A stretch of DNA of 64,000 nt from Rhizobium sp. BK602. Lineage in GTDB: Bacteria > Pseudomonadota > Alphaproteobacteria > Rhizobiales > Rhizobiaceae. Both the position numbers and the translations under genes were made by a program. The stretch spans positions 806,001 to 870,000 of the forward strand of contig NZ_JACIBC010000001.1 of NCBI RefSeq assembly GCF_014195095.1, in the 5' to 3' direction. Below, in pieces: positions 34,645 through 44,845 of the stretch (positions are counted from its first letter, which is position 1; each line of letters opens with the position of its first letter). The notes beneath the pieces are model-generated. The model did no database searches and was not told the origin of the DNA. It saw only the letters and a list, made by a program, of their open reading frames with translations.

Positions 34645-36054
34645 TTATACCGAGTAGTACATGTCGTATTCGACCGGATGCGGGGTCATCTCGAAGCGCA
34701 TGACTTCCTGCATCTTCAGCTCGATGAAAGAATCGATCTGATCGTCGTCGAAGACGCCGCCGGCGGTCAGGAACTTGCGGTCCTTGTCCAGGCTTTCCAG
34801 CGCTTCGCGCAGCGAGCCGCAAACCGTCGGGATCTTCTTCAGTTCCTTCGGCGGCAGATCGTAGAGATCCTTGTCCATGGCCTTGCCCGGATGAATCTTG
34901 TTCTTGATGCCGTCGAGGCCGGCCATCAGCATGGCCGCGAAGCCCAGATAGGGGTTGGCCGTCGGATCGGGGAAGCGGACTTCGACGCGCTTCGCCTTCG
35001 GGTTGCTACCGAAGGGGATACGGCAGGAGGCCGAGCGGTTGCGGGCCGAATAGGCAAGCAGAACCGGAGCTTCATAACCGGGAACCAGGCGCTTGTAGGA
35101 GTTCGTCGACGGGTTGGTGAAGGCGTTGAGCGCCTTGGCATGCTTGATGATGCCGCCGATGTAGTAGAGGCAGCTCTCGGAGAGGCCCGCATACTCGTCG
35201 CCGGCGAAGGTCGGCTTGCCGCCCTTCCAGATCGACTGGTGAACATGCATGCCGGAACCGTTGTCGCCGAAGATCGGCTTCGGCATGAAGGTTGCCGTCT
35301 TGCCGTAGGCATTGGCCACCTGATGGACGACATACTTGTAGATCTGCATCTTGTCGGCGTTGCGCACCAGCGTATCGAACTTGATGCCGAGTTCGTGCTG
35401 GGCGGCGGCGACTTCGTGGTGATGCTTTTCGACGACGACGCCCATTTCGGAGAGAACCGTCAGCATTTCAGAACGCATGTCCTGAGCGCTGTCGACCGGA
35501 GGAACCGGGAAGTAGCCGCCCTTGATGCGCGGACGATGGCCGAGGTTGCCGGTCTCATAGTCGGTGTCGTCATTCGACGGCAATTCGCTGGAGTCGAGCT
35601 TGAAGCCGGTATTGTAGGGATCGGCCTTGTACTTGACGTCGTCGAAGACGAAGAATTCGGCTTCAGGGCCGAAGAAGGCGGTGTCGCCGATGCCGGAAGC
35701 CTTGAGATAGGCTTCGGCCTTCTTGGCGGTGCCGCGCGGGTCGCGGTTATAGGCTTCGCCCGAGACGGGGTCGAGAATATCGCAGATGATCACCATGGTG
35801 GACTGCGCGAAGAACGGGTCCATATGGACCGTGTCCGTATCCGGCATCAGCACCATGTCGGATTCGTTGATCGCCTTCCAGCCTGCGATCGAAGAGCCAT
35901 CGAACATGACGCCGTCGGCGAACATGTCTTCGTCGACACAGACGACGTCCATCGTGACGTGCTGCAGTTTGCCCTTGGGGTCGGTAAAGCGCAGGTCTAC
36001 GAACTTGACGTCGTTATCCTTGATTTGTTTTAGAATTTCGCTTGCCGTCGTCAT
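34645..36054 (-). CDS. glnA: Glutamine synthetase, type I
   Basis: A 469-residue ammonia-assimilating enzyme (GSI). It has the N-terminal beta-grasp ([20 protein letters not shown]), the catalytic region [22 protein letters not shown], and the latch loop [19 protein letters not shown]. The adenylylation site is Tyr398 in [11 protein letters not shown], so activity should be controlled by GlnE. It lies 61 nt downstream of glnB in the operon typical of rhizobia and is expected to respond to nitrogen through the sigma-54 promoter upstream of glnB. Confidence 0.98.
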   Translation of the reverse strand: MTTASEILKQIKDNDVKFVDLRFTDPKGKLQHVTMDVVCVDEDMFADGVMFDGSSIAGWKAINESDMVLMPDTDTVHMDPFFAQSTMVIICDILDPVSGEAYNRDPRGTAKKAEAYLKASGIGDTAFFGPEAEFFVFDDVKYKADPYNTGFKLDSSELPSNDDTDYETGNLGHRPRIKGGYFPVPPVDSAQDMRSEMLTVLSEMGVVVEKHHHEVAAAQHELGIKFDTLVRNADKMQIYKYVVHQVANAYGKTATFMPKPIFGDNGSGMHVHQSIWKGGKPTFAGDEYAGLSESCLYYIGGIIKHAKALNAFTNPSTNSYKRLVPGYEAPVLLAYSARNRSASCRIPFGSNPKAKRVEVRFPDPTANPYLGFAAMLMAGLDGIKNKIHPGKAMDKDLYDLPPKELKKIPTVCGSLREALESLDKDRKFLTAGGVFDDDQIDSFIELKMQEVMRFEMTPHPVEYDMYYSV

Positions 36055-36115
36055 TAAATTTCTCTTCCCTTGACTTAGATGACGATTTTTGACCGCGGCC
36101 GTGAGGCCGGGCGGG

Positions 36116-36531
<416 letters not shown>

Positions 36532-36642
36532 GTTCAGAACAGCTCGCTGCAAAAAATCCCGACGAATTGATGCCGAGATCTCGGATTGATGAGGATTTTT
36601 CGAGAAAATGGAAGCGATTTCGCATCAAATTGAGCTTCATAA

Positions 36643-36654
36643 GCAAAATTTTGC
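36643..36654. promoter_or_regulatory. Palindrome upstream of the glnB promoter
   Basis: The perfect 12-bp palindrome GCAAAATTTTGC lies 112 nt upstream of the sigma-54 element, a distance usual for an enhancer site. It does not match the classical NtrC half-site well, so its role is open. It could equally serve the divergent nnr gene. Confidence 0.3.
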
Positions 36655-36791
36655 AAAAAAACGCCTGAACCTTCACAATCGTACCTTTGAATGACGCGAG
36701 CTTACGGTGAAATATTTTTATGCAAATGCATTTTTATTAGGCAAAATCTGCGCCGGAAAAGCGGTTGTTTTTCAGGCAGGTTTCGGATTCA

Positions 36792-38279
36792 ATGAAGCCT
36801 ATCATGATGTTACCACTCGCCGATCTGCTTCTCTCGCCCGATGAGATGGCGGCCGTTGACCGGGCCGCTGCCGCTTCGGGCATCGATTCCTATGGGCTTA
36901 TGGAAAAGGCGGGGCAGGCGGTTGCCGCAAGTGCTCTTCGGCATTTCCCCGAGGCCGGACGATATGTCGTGCTTTGCGGCCCCGGCAACAATGGCGGGGA
37001 CGGCTATGTGGCGGCGCGCGCGCTCCGGCAGAGCGGCGCCGACGTCGCACTTTTTTACCTCGGCGACCCCGGGAAGCTGAAAGGCGATGCCGCGCGCGCC
37101 TTTGCGGATTGCCCGGTCGCCGGGACGGCGATCTCGACCTATCTGCCGCAGGCTGGCGATGTGGTGATCGACGCCATCTTCGGGGCGGGTCTCTCTCGCC
37201 CGGTTCCGGACGAGGTCGCAGTGATAATATCACTCGTCGCCGATGCCAGGGTTCCGGTCATCGCCATCGATCTGCCGTCCGGCGTCGACGGCAATAGTGG
37301 CCAGATACTCGGCGCTGCCTTCCAAGCCGAACGCACGATCACCTTCATGACCCGCAAGCCCGGTCACCTGCTGCTGCCGGGTCGCGATCTCTGCGGCATA
37401 TTGGAGGTGTTCGACATCGGCATCCCCGCGCGCATCGTCCGCGCCGAGGCGGACACCAGGATCGCTGAAAACATGCCGGCGCAGTGGCAAGCGGCACTGC
37501 CGGCGGCGGTTACGGATATCCATAAATACAAGCGCGGCCACCTCGTCGTCTTTTCGGGCGGGGCAATCGCCACCGGCGCGGCACGCATGTCGGCCATGGC
37601 CGGGCTGAAAGCCGGGGCAGGGCTTGTCACCATCGCCTCGCCGGAACAGGCGCTGGCGGTCAATGCCGGCATGCTGACGGCGATCATGCTGCGCGCGGTC
37701 GAGGACGAAGCGGCCTTGCGAGCCTGGCTTACCGACAAGCGGCTGTCGACCTTCGTTCTCGGCCCCGGTTTCGGCGCCGGCGAAAAGGCCCGGCAATTCG
37801 CGCTGGCACTCGCCGATCGTCAACTCGTGCTGGATGCCGATGGCATCACCTCGTTTCGCGACGACCCGCAACGCCTGTTCGAGGCTTTCGCGGATGGCCC
37901 GACGCGGATGGTGCTGACGCCGCATGAGGGCGAGTTCGCCCGTCTCTTTCCCGATATCGCCGCCGACAGCACCTTGAGCAAGGTGGCAAAGGCAAGAGCC
38001 GCCGCCGCGCGCGCGCATGCCGCCGTCATCTACAAGGGCGCCGACAGCGTTATCGCCGCACCCGATGGAAGGGCGCTGATCAACGCCAATGCCCCGTCAT
38101 GGCTCGCCACCGCCGGCTCCGGCGACGTGCTCGCCGGTATTATCGGCGGATTGCTGGCACAGGGAACCCCCGCCTTCGAAGCGGCGGCGGCCGGCGTCTG
38201 GCTGCATGGCGAGGCCGGGCAACGCGCGGGAAAAGGGCTGACGGCGGAAGATCTCGTCTCGCATGTCGCACCCTTTTGA
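36792..38279 (+). CDS. Bifunctional NAD(P)H-hydrate epimerase/dehydratase
   Basis: A 495-residue two-domain repair enzyme that restores damaged NAD(P)HX. The N-terminal YjeF_N epimerase (1 to about 210) has CGPGNNGGDGYVAARAL and IDLPSGVDGNSG. The C-terminal ADP-dependent dehydratase (about 230-495) has HKYKRGHLVVFSGG, LTPHEGEFARLFPD and NAPSWLATAGSGDVLAGIIG. Both sets of active-site motifs are intact. ATG 36792 gives the usual N-terminus; a start 27 nt upstream is in frame. It is divergent from glnBA. Confidence 0.94.
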   Translation: MKPIMMLPLADLLLSPDEMAAVDRAAAASGIDSYGLMEKAGQAVAASALRHFPEAGRYVVLCGPGNNGGDGYVAARALRQSGADVALFYLGDPGKLKGDAARAFADCPVAGTAISTYLPQAGDVVIDAIFGAGLSRPVPDEVAVIISLVADARVPVIAIDLPSGVDGNSGQILGAAFQAERTITFMTRKPGHLLLPGRDLCGILEVFDIGIPARIVRAEADTRIAENMPAQWQAALPAAVTDIHKYKRGHLVVFSGGAIATGAARMSAMAGLKAGAGLVTIASPEQALAVNAGMLTAIMLRAVEDEAALRAWLTDKRLSTFVLGPGFGAGEKARQFALALADRQLVLDADGITSFRDDPQRLFEAFADGPTRMVLTPHEGEFARLFPDIAADSTLSKVAKARAAAARAHAAVIYKGADSVIAAPDGRALINANAPSWLATAGSGDVLAGIIGGLLAQGTPAFEAAAAGVWLHGEAGQRAGKGLTAEDLVSHVAPF

Positions 38280-38285
38280 GGGGCG

Positions 38286-39092
38286 CTACTTCGCTACTTC
38301 CTCCTGAAGCGCGATCGCGCCATGCGGCGCATTGACCTTGCCTTCGTGGATCATGAAGGCAAAGACATCGCGCGGCGCGGCCTCGACCTTGCGCTCTGCA
38401 TCGATCAGCGGCAGATCGTCGGGAATCCTGCCTTCGGCCCAGCTTGCCAGCCGTTTTGCCCAGGCCGTCAAATCCTTTGGCGGATAGCAGGTCTTGATGT
38501 CGTCGGAGCCCTTCTGCAGGCGGGCATAGACGAAATCGGCGGTCACGTCGGCAATCATCGGATATTCGAAATGCTCGGCGCAAACCGGCGCGACATTGTA
38601 TTTGGCAAGCAGGCCCACGAATTCCGGCACCTTGAACGAATCATGCCGGACCTCGACGACATGCCGGAGCGCCAGGCCGTCCTGCCTGGCCGGCAGCAAC
38701 TTCAGGAAGGCCTCGAAATCATCCGGATCGAATTTCTTCGTCGGCGCGAATTGCCAGAGAAGCGGGCCAAGGTGATCGCCGAGTTCGCTGATGCCGGACT
38801 CGAGAAAGCGCTGCATCGATTCTCCCGCCTCGGCAAGCACGCGCCGGTTGGTGACGAAGCGTGTCGCCTTGAGCGAGAAGATGAAGCCATCCGGGACGTC
38901 GGCCGCCCATTTGGCGAAGACTTCCGGCTTCTGCGTGCTGTAATAGGTGCCGTTGACCTCGATCACCTTCAGCTGGCGGCTGGCGAAATTCAGCTCGTCC
39001 TTCTGCTTCAGCGTGTCGGGATAGAAGGTCCCGCGCCAGGGCTCGAAGGTCCAGCCGCCGATGCCGGTTCGGATCGTGCCTGCAGTGGTCAT
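38286..39092 (-). CDS. DUF72 domain protein
   Basis: A 268-residue TIM-barrel-like protein of the DUF72 (YecE) family, function unknown. It has the family start TIRTGIGGWTFEPWRGTFYP, then ASRQLKVIEVNGTYYSTQKP, FIFSLKATRF and LGPLLWQFAPTKKFDPDDF, and ends with FAFMIHEGKVNAPHGA. ATG 39092 is preceded by GGAGGAGAG. It is convergent with the nnr gene (6 nt between stop codons) and divergent from the toxin-antitoxin pair. Confidence 0.87.
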   Translation of the reverse strand: MTTAGTIRTGIGGWTFEPWRGTFYPDTLKQKDELNFASRQLKVIEVNGTYYSTQKPEVFAKWAADVPDGFIFSLKATRFVTNRRVLAEAGESMQRFLESGISELGDHLGPLLWQFAPTKKFDPDDFEAFLKLLPARQDGLALRHVVEVRHDSFKVPEFVGLLAKYNVAPVCAEHFEYPMIADVTADFVYARLQKGSDDIKTCYPPKDLTAWAKRLASWAEGRIPDDLPLIDAERKVEAAPRDVFAFMIHEGKVNAPHGAIALQEEVAK

Positions 39093-39109
39093 TCTCTCCT
39101 CCATTGCCT

Positions 39110-39128
39110 TAGCTATGTTGCTTAGCTA
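39110..39128. promoter_or_regulatory. Candidate operator of the toxin-antitoxin pair
   Basis: Two copies of the palindrome TAGCTA (39110-39115 and 39123-39128) lie within a 9-bp direct repeat CTTAGCTAT. Their centres are 13 bp apart. P1 Phd binds two palindromes with the same 13-bp spacing, and this site is 35 nt upstream of the Phd-type antitoxin gene. Confidence 0.5.
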
Positions 39129-39163
39129 TCTTTTGAGAAACTCTTGTTGAACAGGGTTGTCCG

Positions 39164-39430
39164 ATGACGATCGTCACCATTCACAAAGCCAAAACCGACC
39201 TCTCGAAACTTATCGCTCGCGCAGAAGCCGGCGAGGAGATCGTGTTGGCACGTGGCAACAAGCCTGCTGTCAAACTCGTGCCGGTTGAGGAACCACAGGC
39301 CAAGCCGCGTATTCCTGGGGCGTTCGCTCACCTGCGCGGCAAAATTCCAGATTCATTCTTCTTCGACTCGCTACCTGAAGACGAACTCGAAGCCTGGGAA
39401 GGCAAATACTCGTTCGACGGTGAGATGTGA
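39164..39430 (+). CDS. Phd/YefM-type antitoxin
   Basis: An 88-residue antitoxin. The N-terminal Phd fold is TIVTIHKAKTDLSKLIARAE with EEIVLARGNKPAVKLVPV, which dimerises, binds DNA and represses the operon. The C-terminal tail is acidic and flexible (LPEDELEAWEGKYSFDGEM) and should neutralise the toxin. Its stop overlaps the toxin start (GTGA). Base composition is less GC-rich than in the flanking genes, consistent with horizontal acquisition. Confidence 0.9.
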   Translation: MTIVTIHKAKTDLSKLIARAEAGEEIVLARGNKPAVKLVPVEEPQAKPRIPGAFAHLRGKIPDSFFFDSLPEDELEAWEGKYSFDGEM

Positions 39431-39813
39431 GACTGTTACTCGATACGCATGCCATCGCCTGGTGGCTTTTCAACGATTCCCGGTTGTCATCCAGCATTCG
39501 CGCTTTGATTGCCGACCCACAGAATGACGTCTTTGCGAGCGCCATCTCAGCCTTTGAGATGGCCACAAAATTCCACACTGGGAAATGGAACGACTTTGGC
39601 CCTCTCGTCATGGCTTTTGAACAAGCTATGGCGGCCGAGCGTTTCGTGGTTCTCGACGTCTCGGCTCGGCACGCTGTGCAAGCTGGACTTCTGGACGGTA
39701 ACGACAAGGACCCCTTCGATCGAATGATCGCAGCGCAATGCAAGATCGAGGGCCTCCTATTGATCAGCGCCGATTCGGCTTTTAAAGCGTTTGGCGTCGA
39801 GCCGCTCTGGTAG
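39427..39813 (+). CDS. PIN-domain ribonuclease toxin (VapC type)
   Basis: A 128-residue PIN-fold toxin. The acidic active-site residues are D6 (LLLDTHAIAWW), E in SAFEMATKF, and D in DPFDRMIAAQ, followed by LLLISADSAFKAFGVEPLW. VapC toxins cleave specific RNAs, often initiator tRNA or the sarcin-ricin loop; the target here is unknown. The GTG start at 39427 is coupled to the antitoxin gene. It ends 3 nt before the convergent uvrA stop. Confidence 0.9.
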   Translation: MRLLLDTHAIAWWLFNDSRLSSSIRALIADPQNDVFASAISAFEMATKFHTGKWNDFGPLVMAFEQAMAAERFVVLDVSARHAVQAGLLDGNDKDPFDRMIAAQCKIEGLLLISADSAFKAFGVEPLW

Positions 39814-39816
39814 CCG

Positions 39817-42738
39817 TCACTCCGCCGCTGCCACCTTCTTGATCGGCCGCCGCTCCAGCAATTCCTTCAGGAACTGGCCGGTATAGGACCGCTTCTCCTT
39901 GACAATCGTCTCCGGTGTGCCCGAGGCGACGATCTCGCCACCGCCATCGCCGCCCTCGGGGCCGAAATCGAGAATCCAGTCGGCGGTCTTGATGACCTCG
40001 AGATTGTGCTCGATGACCACGACCGAATTGCCCTGATTGACCAGTTCATGCAGCATTTCTAGGAGCTTGGCGACATCGTGGAAATGCAGGCCGGTTGTGG
40101 GTTCGTCGAGGATGTAAAGCGTGCGGCCCGTCGATCGCTTCGACAGTTCCTTGGCTAACTTGACGCGCTGCGCCTCGCCACCCGAAAGCGTATTGGCCTG
40201 CTGTCCCACTTTGATATAGCCGAGGCCGACATCCTTCAGGCTCTGCAGCTTGTCGCGCACGGCGGGAACGGCCGCGAAGAAATCGACGCCCTCTTCGACC
40301 GTCATGTCGAGCACGTCGGCGATCGACTTGGTCTTGAAGGTGACGTCGAGGGTTTCGCGGTTGTAGCGCTTGCCGTGGCAGACGTCGCAGGTGACGTAGA
40401 CGTCGGGCAGGAAGTGCATCTCGATCTTGATGACGCCATCGCCCTGGCAGGCCTCGCAGCGACCGCCCTTGACGTTGAAGGAGAAGCGGCCGGGCTGATA
40501 GCCCCGCGCCTTGGCTTCCGGCAGGCCGGCGAACCAGTCGCGGATCGGCGTGAAGGCGCCGGTATAGGTGGCCGGGTTCGAGCGCGGCGTGCGGCCGATC
40601 GGCGACTGGTCAATATCGATCACCTTGTCGATATGCTCGAAGCCATCGATGCGGTCGTGATCGGCCGGGATTTCGCGCGCGCCCATGACGCGGCGCGCGG
40701 CCGACTTGTAGAGCGTCTCGATCAGGAAGGTGGACTTGCCGCCGCCGGATACGCCGGTGACCGCGGTGAAGACGCCGAGCGGGATCGAGGCGGTGACGTT
40801 CTTGAGGTTGTTGCCTCTCGCGCCGACGACCTTGATTTCCTTACCCTTCTTGATCTTGCGGCGTTCGTCGGGAACGGGAACGCCGAGTTCGCCGGAGAGA
40901 TATTTTCCGGTCAGCGACTTTGGGTTCGCCATGATGTCCTGCGGCGTGCCATGCGCCACCACCTGGCCGCCGTGCACGCCGGCGGCCGGGCCGATATCGA
41001 CCACATCATCCGCTGTCAGGATCGCATCCTCGTCATGCTCGACGACGATGACCGTGTTGCCGATATCGCGCAGATGCTTCAGCGTTTCCAGCAGGCGGGC
41101 GTTGTCGCGCTGGTGCAGGCCGATCGACGGTTCGTCGAGAACGTAGAGCACGCCCGTCAGTCCCGAGCCGATCTGCGAGGCCAGGCGAATGCGCTGGCTT
41201 TCGCCGCCCGATAGCGTGCCCGAGTTGCGCGATAGGCTCAGATATTCGAGGCCGACATCGTTGAGGAAGCGCAGGCGGTCGCGGATTTCCTTGAGAATGC
41301 GCACCGCGATCTCGTTCTGCTTGTCGGTGAAGGTCTCCGGCAGGGCGTTGAACCAGTCGCGGGCGACGCGGATCGACATTTCCGCGACCTGGCTGATATG
41401 CAGCTTGTCGATCTTGACCGCCAGCGCTTCCGGCTTCAGGCGATAGCCGTTGCAGGCCGGGCAGGGGGCGGCCGACATGAAGCGCTCGATCTCCTCGCGC
41501 GCCCAGGCGGAATCGGTTTCCTTCCAGCGCCGCTCGAGGTTCGGCACGATGCCTTCGAAATTCTTGTGCGTCGTATAGGAGCGCGCACCGTCGGCATAAT
41601 GGAACTCGATCTTGTCTTCGGTGCCGTTGAGAATGACGTCCTTCGCCTTGTCGGACAGCTCATTCCAGCGGCTGCCGAGCTTGAAGCCGTAATGCTTGCC
41701 TAGCGCTTCCAGCGTCTGATTGTAATAGGGCGAGGTCGACTTGGCCCACGGCGCGATAGCGCCGTCGCGCAGCGTGCGCTCGGGTTCCGGAACGATCAGA
41801 TCCGGATCGATCTTCTGCTGCGAGCCGAGCCCGTCGCAGGACGGACAGGCGCCGAAAGGGTTGTTGAACGAGAACAGGCGCGGTTCGATTTCCGGAATGG
41901 TGAAGCCGGAGACCGGGCAGGCGAATTTTTCCGAGAACAGCACGCGTTCATGCGTCTCGTTCAGCGATTTATTCGCCGAGCCGCCGGCCGCCGTCTCTTC
42001 CGGCGGCAGCGGCTTGTCGGCGAATTCCGCGATCGCAAGACCATCGGCGAGGCGCAGCGAGGTTTCGAAACTGTCGGCAAGGCGGCTCGAGACATCCGGC
42101 CGGACGACGATACGGTCGACCACGACATCGATGTCGTGCTTGTACTTCTTGTCGAGCGCCGGGACGTCGGCGATCTCATAGAACTGGCCATCGACCTTGA
42201 CGCGCTGGAAGCCCTTTTTCATGAGCTCGGCGAGCTCTTTCTTATATTCGCCCTTACGCCCGCGCACGAGCGGCGCCAGGATATAAAGCCGGGTGCCTTC
42301 GCCGAAGGCGAGCACGCGATCAACCATCTGGCTGACCGTCTGGCTCTCGATCGGCAGGCCGGTGGCCGGCGAATAGGGCACACCAACGCGGGCGAACAGC
42401 AGACGCATATAGTCGTAGATTTCGGTGACGGTACCGACCGTCGAGCGCGGATTGCGCGACGTGGTCTTCTGCTCGATCGAGATCGCCGGCGACAGGCCGT
42501 CGATCTGGTCGACATCCGGCTTCTGCATCATTTCCAGGAACTGCCGCGCATAGGCCGACAGGCTCTCGACATAGCGGCGCTGTCCCTCGGCATAGATCGT
42601 ATCGAAGGCGAGCGACGACTTGCCGGAGCCGGAGAGGCCGGTCATGACGATCAGCTTGTTGCGCGGAAGATCAAGGTCGATGCCCTTGAGATTATGCTCG
42701 CGCGCGCCACGTATGGAAATAGTCTTCAGTTCGCTCAT
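39817..42738 (-). CDS. uvrA: Excinuclease ABC subunit A
   Basis: A 973-residue damage-recognition ATPase of nucleotide excision repair. It has two ABC ATPase modules: Walker [15 protein letters not shown] near residue 35 and [14 protein letters not shown] near 665, with signatures [16 protein letters not shown] and [15 protein letters not shown]. The zinc modules include [12 protein letters not shown] [14 protein letters not shown] and [11 protein letters not shown]...[10 protein letters not shown]. Length is typical. It is divergent from ssb and shares an SOS box with it. Confidence 0.98.
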   Translation of the reverse strand: MSELKTISIRGAREHNLKGIDLDLPRNKLIVMTGLSGSGKSSLAFDTIYAEGQRRYVESLSAYARQFLEMMQKPDVDQIDGLSPAISIEQKTTSRNPRSTVGTVTEIYDYMRLLFARVGVPYSPATGLPIESQTVSQMVDRVLAFGEGTRLYILAPLVRGRKGEYKKELAELMKKGFQRVKVDGQFYEIADVPALDKKYKHDIDVVVDRIVVRPDVSSRLADSFETSLRLADGLAIAEFADKPLPPEETAAGGSANKSLNETHERVLFSEKFACPVSGFTIPEIEPRLFSFNNPFGACPSCDGLGSQQKIDPDLIVPEPERTLRDGAIAPWAKSTSPYYNQTLEALGKHYGFKLGSRWNELSDKAKDVILNGTEDKIEFHYADGARSYTTHKNFEGIVPNLERRWKETDSAWAREEIERFMSAAPCPACNGYRLKPEALAVKIDKLHISQVAEMSIRVARDWFNALPETFTDKQNEIAVRILKEIRDRLRFLNDVGLEYLSLSRNSGTLSGGESQRIRLASQIGSGLTGVLYVLDEPSIGLHQRDNARLLETLKHLRDIGNTVIVVEHDEDAILTADDVVDIGPAAGVHGGQVVAHGTPQDIMANPKSLTGKYLSGELGVPVPDERRKIKKGKEIKVVGARGNNLKNVTASIPLGVFTAVTGVSGGGKSTFLIETLYKSAARRVMGAREIPADHDRIDGFEHIDKVIDIDQSPIGRTPRSNPATYTGAFTPIRDWFAGLPEAKARGYQPGRFSFNVKGGRCEACQGDGVIKIEMHFLPDVYVTCDVCHGKRYNRETLDVTFKTKSIADVLDMTVEEGVDFFAAVPAVRDKLQSLKDVGLGYIKVGQQANTLSGGEAQRVKLAKELSKRSTGRTLYILDEPTTGLHFHDVAKLLEMLHELVNQGNSVVVIEHNLEVIKTADWILDFGPEGGDGGGEIVASGTPETIVKEKRSYTGQFLKELLERRPIKKVAAAE

Positions 42739-42859
42739 CGTCGTATAAAGGTCCCTTGGAGTCTGCCTTTATTTAGTGATGCCAGCCCGCGAGTCGAGGC
42801 TGAAATGAAGGACAGGACCAGGTTTTCGATTCGGTTGACAGGATCATACGGACAAACTA

Positions 42860-42874
42860 GAACAAATAAAGAAC
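42860..42874. promoter_or_regulatory. LexA SOS box between uvrA and ssb
   Basis: GAACAAATAAAGAAC fits the alphaproteobacterial LexA consensus GAAC-N7-GAAC exactly. It is centred in the 258-nt intergenic region, about 122 nt from both start codons, so it can repress uvrA and ssb together. Confidence 0.88.
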
Positions 42875-42996
42875 AAAATTCCTTGTGGATGACACTCCCT
42901 TGGATGGTTGCTTAAATAGCACCTGACGGCGGCAATGGTCTAAGGTGCGCGGATGAAATTTTGGAGCCGTCGATGGGCGGCAAGCAGGGTGATGTC

Positions 42997-43557
42997 ATGG
43001 CCGGTAGTGTGAACAAGGTAATTCTGGTTGGAAATCTCGGGGCGGACCCGGAAATCCGCCGCACGCAGGACGGCCGCCCGATCGCCAATCTCAACGTCGC
43101 GACCTCGGAAACCTGGCGCGACCGCAACTCCGGCGAACGCAAGGAAAAGACCGAATGGCACCGCGTGGTGATCTTCAACGAAGGTCTCTGCAAGGTCGCC
43201 GAACAATATCTGAAGAAGGGCGCCAAGGTCTATATCGAAGGCGCGCTCCAGACACGCAAGTGGCAGGACCAGAACGGCCAGGACCGCTATTCGACCGAAA
43301 TCGTGCTGCAGGGCTTCAACTCGACGCTGACCATGCTGGACGGCCGTGGTGAAGGCGGAGAGGGCGGCGGTCGCGGTGGTCGCGGCGGCGGTGACTTCGG
43401 CGGCGGCTACGGCGGTGGCGATTATGGTGGCGGCGACGATTACGGCCAGTCTGGTGGCAGTGGTGGTCGCAGTGGCGGCAGCCGCGGTGGCCAGTCCAGC
43501 GGCGGCGGCTCCGGCAGCAACTTCTCGCGCGACCTGGATGACGATATCCCGTTCTGA
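42997..43557 (+). CDS. ssb: Single-stranded DNA-binding protein
   Basis: A 186-residue SSB. The N-terminal OB fold (1-110) has [40 protein letters not shown] and [21 protein letters not shown] glycine-rich linker of about 55 residues follows, and the C-terminal acidic tip DLDDDIPF recruits partner proteins such as RecG. I take ATG 42997 for the usual MAGSVNKV start; the open frame extends 12 residues further upstream. Confidence 0.97.
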   Translation: MAGSVNKVILVGNLGADPEIRRTQDGRPIANLNVATSETWRDRNSGERKEKTEWHRVVIFNEGLCKVAEQYLKKGAKVYIEGALQTRKWQDQNGQDRYSTEIVLQGFNSTLTMLDGRGEGGEGGGRGGRGGGDFGGGYGGGDYGGGDDYGQSGGSGGRSGGSRGGQSSGGGSGSNFSRDLDDDIPF

Positions 43558-43600
43558 TCGGGTCGATTTGATCGAGGGATCATACCGAATTTTGTTGAAC

Positions 43601-43627
43601 AGCCCGCCTTTCCAGGCGGGCTTTTTC
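43601..43627 (+). terminator. Rho-independent terminator after ssb
   Basis: Perfect 9-bp stem AGCCCGCCT/AGGCGGGCT with loop TTCC, followed by TTTTT, 43 nt past the stop codon. Confidence 0.92.
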
Positions 43628-43639
43628 GTTGGTTGCCTT

Positions 43640-43900
43640 TTAGTGGTCGGCGCGCCCGTTTAGCTCTTTCAGAATAGATTCACAGCTATTTATGGTTCGA
43701 ATGATATTCTCTTCGGTCAGGATGTGAACTCTTGCGATCTCATCAGCAAAATACATAAACAATATCTTCTTCTATAAGTCTTTTTCCGTAACTATGCTTA
43801 TAGAGGCGTATTCCTTGTCGTTTTTATCGGACAAATATTCCATTTTTAAAAATGTATAGCCATACTTTTTGAAGAACGCCCTTATTATGTTTGTAAGCAT
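43640..43900 (-). pseudogene. Small AT-rich gene relic
   Basis: The 430 nt between ssb and marC is much AT-richer than its surroundings. On the minus strand an 87-codon frame runs from ATG 43900 to TAA 43640-43642, broken by one TAG at codon 43 (43772-43774). It starts MLTNIIRAFFKKYGYTFLKM and the second half contains ADEIARVHILTEENIIRTIN. Around the stop another frame reads LIEEDIVYVF, so a one-base loss followed by a one-base gain would restore a smooth protein. No family recognised. It could instead be two tiny genes, and the upstream ribosome site is weak. Confidence 0.4.
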
Positions 43901-43987
43901 TAAAGGCCCCGTGCGCTATCGGCTTTGGATTTTTCTGATGAGAATCTTATGACGATTGGATGCATCATCTTTCCCGGCGGGCTTCTT

Positions 43988-44644
43988 CTATGCGACCTGA
44001 AGCGCCGACCGCACGCCGTCCACGACAAACTGCGCTGCGAGTGCCGCGAGAATGACGCCGAGCAGGCGGGTCAGGATGGCGCGGCCGGTGGCTCCCAGCA
44101 TGCGGTCGAGCCGGTTGGAGATCGCCAGAGCCGCGAAGACCAGGCAGAGATTGGCGGCGATGACGCCGATCAGCTGCGCCCGGTCGAGCGTCGTCTGTAG
44201 CGAACCGGCCAGCAGAATGGTCGCCGAAATGGCGCCCGGACCGGCGATCAGGGGCAAGGCGAGGGGAAAGACGGCGATGTTGCGGATATGATCCTTGGTG
44301 ATCGCCACTTCCGTCGTCTTCTCCTTGCGATCCTGCCGCCTCTCGAACACCATCTCGAAGGCGATCCAGAAGAGCAGCAGGCCGCCGGCAATGCGGAAGG
44401 CGCCGATGGAGATGCCGAGCACCCCGAGCACGCTGGCGCCGAACAGGGCGAAGGCGGCCAGGATAAAGAAGGCGATCAGCGAGCCGCGCAGCGCCACCTG
44501 CTTGCGCTCGGCGGCGTTCATGCCGGCCGTGAGGCCGATGAAAAGGGGAGCAAGACCGGGTGGATCGACCGTGACGAGCAGCGTCGTGAAGGCATTGATC
44601 AGCGTGTCCACACTCGCCATATGATCCCCGACCGTCATTTCCAT
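43988..44644 (-). CDS. MarC family integral membrane protein
   Basis: A 218-residue membrane protein with six hydrophobic helices. It matches the MarC/YchE family, whose function is unsettled despite its name. Recognisable parts are LINAFTTLLVTVDPPGLAPL, GISIGAFRIAGGLLLFWIAF and FPLALPLIAGPGAISATILL. ATG 44644 has TGGGGGT 8 nt upstream; ATG 44659 in frame lacks one and ATG 44620 would be shorter. It is divergent from gyrA. Confidence 0.9.
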   Translation of the reverse strand: MEMTVGDHMASVDTLINAFTTLLVTVDPPGLAPLFIGLTAGMNAAERKQVALRGSLIAFFILAAFALFGASVLGVLGISIGAFRIAGGLLLFWIAFEMVFERRQDRKEKTTEVAITKDHIRNIAVFPLALPLIAGPGAISATILLAGSLQTTLDRAQLIGVIAANLCLVFAALAISNRLDRMLGATGRAILTRLLGVILAALAAQFVVDGVRSALQVA

Positions 44645-44845
44645 GGTTGTTACCCCCATTGATATGCGAGGAATGAGGTTTCGCAAAGCGCAATGCGGTG
44701 AAACCGGAACGCACTGCCACGGAAATGTTCGATTTGGCGGGTTAAGAGGGGAAAAGCCTGTTCAAAAGCACCCACCCAAATTGGCGCTGACGGGGCCTTT
44801 CGGCTATAAATTTCACAGTGATTCTAAAAGAGATCGTGATCTGTT

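Noticed and set aside
43340..43540. Repeat array in the GGC-rich part of ssb
   Set aside because: These are codons for the glycine-rich SSB linker, not a DNA repeat family or CRISPR.
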